The translations under genes and the position numbers were made by a program. A DNA stretch of 64,000 bases from Flavobacterium sp. HJJ (lineage in GTDB: Bacteria; Bacteroidota; Bacteroidia; Flavobacteriales; Flavobacteriaceae). The notes beneath the pieces were generated by a model, which searched no databases, had not been told where the DNA came from, and saw only the letters and a program-made list of their open reading frames with translations. Each line of letters starts with the position of its first letter. The first letter of the stretch is position 1. This document shows positions 61,862-64,000 of this stretch, in pieces. The stretch spans positions 53,026 to 117,025 of the forward strand of contig NZ_JADKPR010000017.1 in assembly GCF_015351475.1 (NCBI RefSeq), read 5' to 3'.

Positions 61862-63877
61862 ATGGGAAAGTCAAAAAAAGAGTTTAGCTATGAAGAGCTT
61901 CTTAAAAAAGTTGAGGAGCAGGAACTGCTGATAAAAGCGTTGCATGATGAGAAGGAGGATAAAATCAATTTTGAGTATTTTATAAAAAATTCTCCTGATT
62001 TAGCCTGTATTGTAGGTGCTAATGCTTATTTTAAAATGGTTAATGACTCTTTTGTTAATGTGCTTGGATATTCAAAAGAAGAGTTATTATCTAAACCATT
62101 TTTTGAATTTATTCATCCTGATGATCTGGAAAAGACTTCATCAGTATTCACTTTGTTACCCAAAAATTCTCCAGTAGTTGATTTTGAAAACAGATATATT
62201 AAAAAAAATGGTGAAATCGTTATTCTGCAGTGGAAATCCAATTTAAATTATTCCAATAACTTAGTATATTCGATTGCCAGGGACATTACTGATATTAGAA
62301 AAACACAGGAAAAACTGTTATCCAGTGAAAAATCATTAAACGAAGCTCAAAAAATTGCAAAAATCGGAAGCTGGGATTTTAGTTTAATAACTCAGGAATT
62401 GAATTGGTCCAACGAATTGTATAAAATTTTTGAATTTGAAAAAATTCCAAATGATACTGAGCTTTACGGGAAATACTTGTCCTGTTTTTTGCCAAAAGAT
62501 GCAGAAATATTAAGGATGAATATTAATAAAACTATTGCAGGCAGTGAACCGTATGAAATGGAGCACAAGATTATCCTGCCAAATCAAAAAATAAAATGGG
62601 TATACTGTACAGGAGTTTCGGTAACTGACAGTAATGGCAATGTAGTTGCTCTGAAAGGTGTTGTTCAGGATATTACTCAAAAAAAAGAAATAGCCGATAC
62701 CATTAAAGCAAAAGAAAAAGCAGAAGCCTCTAATAAAGCAAAGTCTGATTTTCTTGCAAACATGAGCCATGAAATACGCACACCTCTTAATGGTATTATA
62801 GGTTTTACCGATTTACTGCTTAAAACAAAATTTGATAAAGACCAGTTAGAATATCTTTCCACAGTAAATGAATCAGCAAATACATTGATGGAAATCATCA
62901 ATAATATTCTTGATTTTTCTAAAATTGAATCTGGTAAGCTGGAATTGATTTCTGAAGAAATTGATATCTACGAATTATCAAATCAAATAATAAATTTATT
63001 CAAATATGAGGCCAATCATAAAAAAATTGATTTGGTGCTCCATATTGATGATGCTGTTCCGCAGTTTATAAAAGGAGATTCTTTCCGGCTGAAACAAATA
63101 TTAGTGAATTTACTGAGTAATGCAATGAAATTTACTTTTTTGGGGCATATAAAGCTTAAGATTGAACAAGCTGATGCAGATGAAATTGTCTCCAATATTA
63201 AATTTTCGGTAATCGATACAGGAATTGGTATAAAGACTCAAAATCAAAAGAAAATTTTTCAGTCATTTATTCAGGCAGATAATACCACTACAAGAAAATA
63301 CGGGGGAACCGGTTTGGGTCTGGCTATTTCAAGCCAGCTTTTGAAATTAAAAAAGAGTAAACTAAAACTGACTAGCTCATTTGGAGTGGGCAGTGAATTC
63401 TTTTTTATTATTCCTTTTGAAAAAATTAATGAAAAAGAAAACAGTCCTTTGGTTCCAATTAATTTTAAAGAAAAAAAATCTTCAGAGATTTCTAATTCTC
63501 TCGATAATTATAAAATATTAATTGCCGAGGACAATAAAATAAATATGCTTTTGGCCAAAACATTAGTCAAAAAGATTATTGGCAGCTGTACTATAATTGA
63601 AGCAGTAAACGGATATGATGCAGTAGTCCTTTCTGAAATTGAACTGCCGGACCTTATTTTAATGGACATTCAGATGCCGATTCAAAATGGTTATGACGCT
63701 GCGACGGCCATTCGGAAATCGAAAACAGTTATGCATATTCCGGTTATAGCTTTGACCGCGGGAGTTTTAAACGGTGAGAAAGAGAAATGCATCAGCCACG
63801 GAATGTCAGATTACATTACGAAGCCGATAGTTCATGCCGATTTAGAAAAGGTGCTGCATAAATGGCTGAAAAAGTAA
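61862..63877 (+). CDS. hybrid sensor histidine kinase with PAS domains and a receiver domain
   Basis: 671 aa, no membrane span, so probably a cytoplasmic sensor. A short N-terminal coiled coil (1-35) is followed by PAS 1 (about 36-150, LACIVGANAYFKMVNDSFVNVLGYSKEELL), PAS 2/PAC (about 165-275), HisKA with FLANMSHEIRTPLNGIIGFTDLLL (His303) and HATPase (DTGIGI, GGTGLGLAIS). The receiver (about 548-668) has AEDN and phospho-acceptor Asp602 in LILMDIQMP, then Lys in YITKP. AAGGAAGG lies 4 bp before the ATG, an unusual Shine-Dalgarno-like match for Bacteroidota. No regulator gene follows within the window. The 255-bp gap before it holds nothing I recognise. Confidence 0.95.
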   Translation: MGKSKKEFSYEELLKKVEEQELLIKALHDEKEDKINFEYFIKNSPDLACIVGANAYFKMVNDSFVNVLGYSKEELLSKPFFEFIHPDDLEKTSSVFTLLPKNSPVVDFENRYIKKNGEIVILQWKSNLNYSNNLVYSIARDITDIRKTQEKLLSSEKSLNEAQKIAKIGSWDFSLITQELNWSNELYKIFEFEKIPNDTELYGKYLSCFLPKDAEILRMNINKTIAGSEPYEMEHKIILPNQKIKWVYCTGVSVTDSNGNVVALKGVVQDITQKKEIADTIKAKEKAEASNKAKSDFLANMSHEIRTPLNGIIGFTDLLLKTKFDKDQLEYLSTVNESANTLMEIINNILDFSKIESGKLELISEEIDIYELSNQIINLFKYEANHKKIDLVLHIDDAVPQFIKGDSFRLKQILVNLLSNAMKFTFLGHIKLKIEQADADEIVSNIKFSVIDTGIGIKTQNQKKIFQSFIQADNTTTRKYGGTGLGLAISSQLLKLKKSKLKLTSSFGVGSEFFFIIPFEKINEKENSPLVPINFKEKKSSEISNSLDNYKILIAEDNKINMLLAKTLVKKIIGSCTIIEAVNGYDAVVLSEIELPDLILMDIQMPIQNGYDAATAIRKSKTVMHIPVIALTAGVLNGEKEKCISHGMSDYITKPIVHADLEKVLHKWLKK

Positions 63878-63964
63878 GGACAGACAGCTTCTTTTTTATT
63901 GGTCTCAAATAGAGTTTAAAACTATGCACTTTCAGGGCATCTCGCTTTAGCTTCTAAAAAAGTT

Positions 63965-64000
63965 TTTGCCACAGATTCACAGATTTTAAAATCATTTTTT
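63965..64000. repeat. start of a CACAGATT-type intergenic repeat, cut by window end
   Basis: TTTGCCACAGATTCACAGAT, followed by TTTAAAATC, has the same opening as the repeat at 37161. The remainder lies outside the window. Confidence 0.6.

Noticed and set aside
1..64000. tRNA, rRNA, riboswitch or integrase-flanked island
   Set aside because: I saw no cloverleaf, rRNA-like stretch, known riboswitch core, integrase or attachment-site repeat; the only mobile-type gene is the RAYT.

Overview
The window reads as a chromosomal segment of a Flavobacterium-like Bacteroidota. The evidence is the A+T-rich sequence, very short intergenic gaps, promoter boxes of the TTG-N17-23-TAnnTTTG type, a cbb3 oxidase with fused CcoN/CcoO, an OstA-like protein, a DUF4494 protein, and several families of A+T-rich palindromic intergenic repeats. 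I saw no rRNA or tRNA gene.

Layout. 1-5770: cbb3 cytochrome oxidase and its assembly genes (ccoNO, ccoQ, ccoP, ccoG, ccoH, TauE/SafE-like). 5886-11872: a possible orphan restriction endonuclease, anaerobic hemN, two small envelope proteins and a DUF349 protein. 12079-21386: a type II-C CRISPR-Cas island. 21566-29769: aroE, a TPR protein, a class III aminotransferase, an OstA-like protein, a lipoprotein amylase and a lipoprotein superoxide dismutase. 29784-34568: ACBP, psd, cdsA, LUD, ftsH and rsfS on one strand. 34664-46532: housekeeping genes (birA, pyrE, Nudix, DEAD-box helicase, SulP, PhnA, coaD, TMEM175, ddl, PASTA, rluD-like). 46704-53976: SPFH, tandem ABC ATPase, secreted adenosine deaminase, MFS, GNAT and YaaA. 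55935-60713: a TetR-TolC-EmrA-EmrB efflux operon with a double operator. 60972-63877: DUF4494 and a PAS hybrid histidine kinase.

The CRISPR island is the most unusual part. A tracrRNA can be read on the minus strand (about 12170 to 12079), with its own promoter, a 25-nt anti-repeat, a nexus hairpin and a UUCG-capped terminator. It is divergent from a compact 1127-aa Cas9. Next come a ParD/ParE toxin-antitoxin pair under an 18-bp perfect palindrome, then an array of 46 apparently identical 36-bp repeats with 45 spacers of 29-30 bp, then a strong terminator. A REP-associated (RAYT/IS200-like) transposase follows, with REP palindromes inside its own reading frame. Cas2 and Cas1 lie on the opposite strand, so effector and adaptation modules are convergent around the array instead of forming one cas9-cas1-cas2 operon. 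Just before the first repeat, a 20-bp perfect inverted repeat pairs leader sequence with the 5' end of repeat 1, and the leader arm extends into a degenerate inverted repeat copy. This second, cis-located anti-repeat is the observation I would check first.

All calls rest on reading the sequence and on family motifs remembered from general knowledge. No database search was run.
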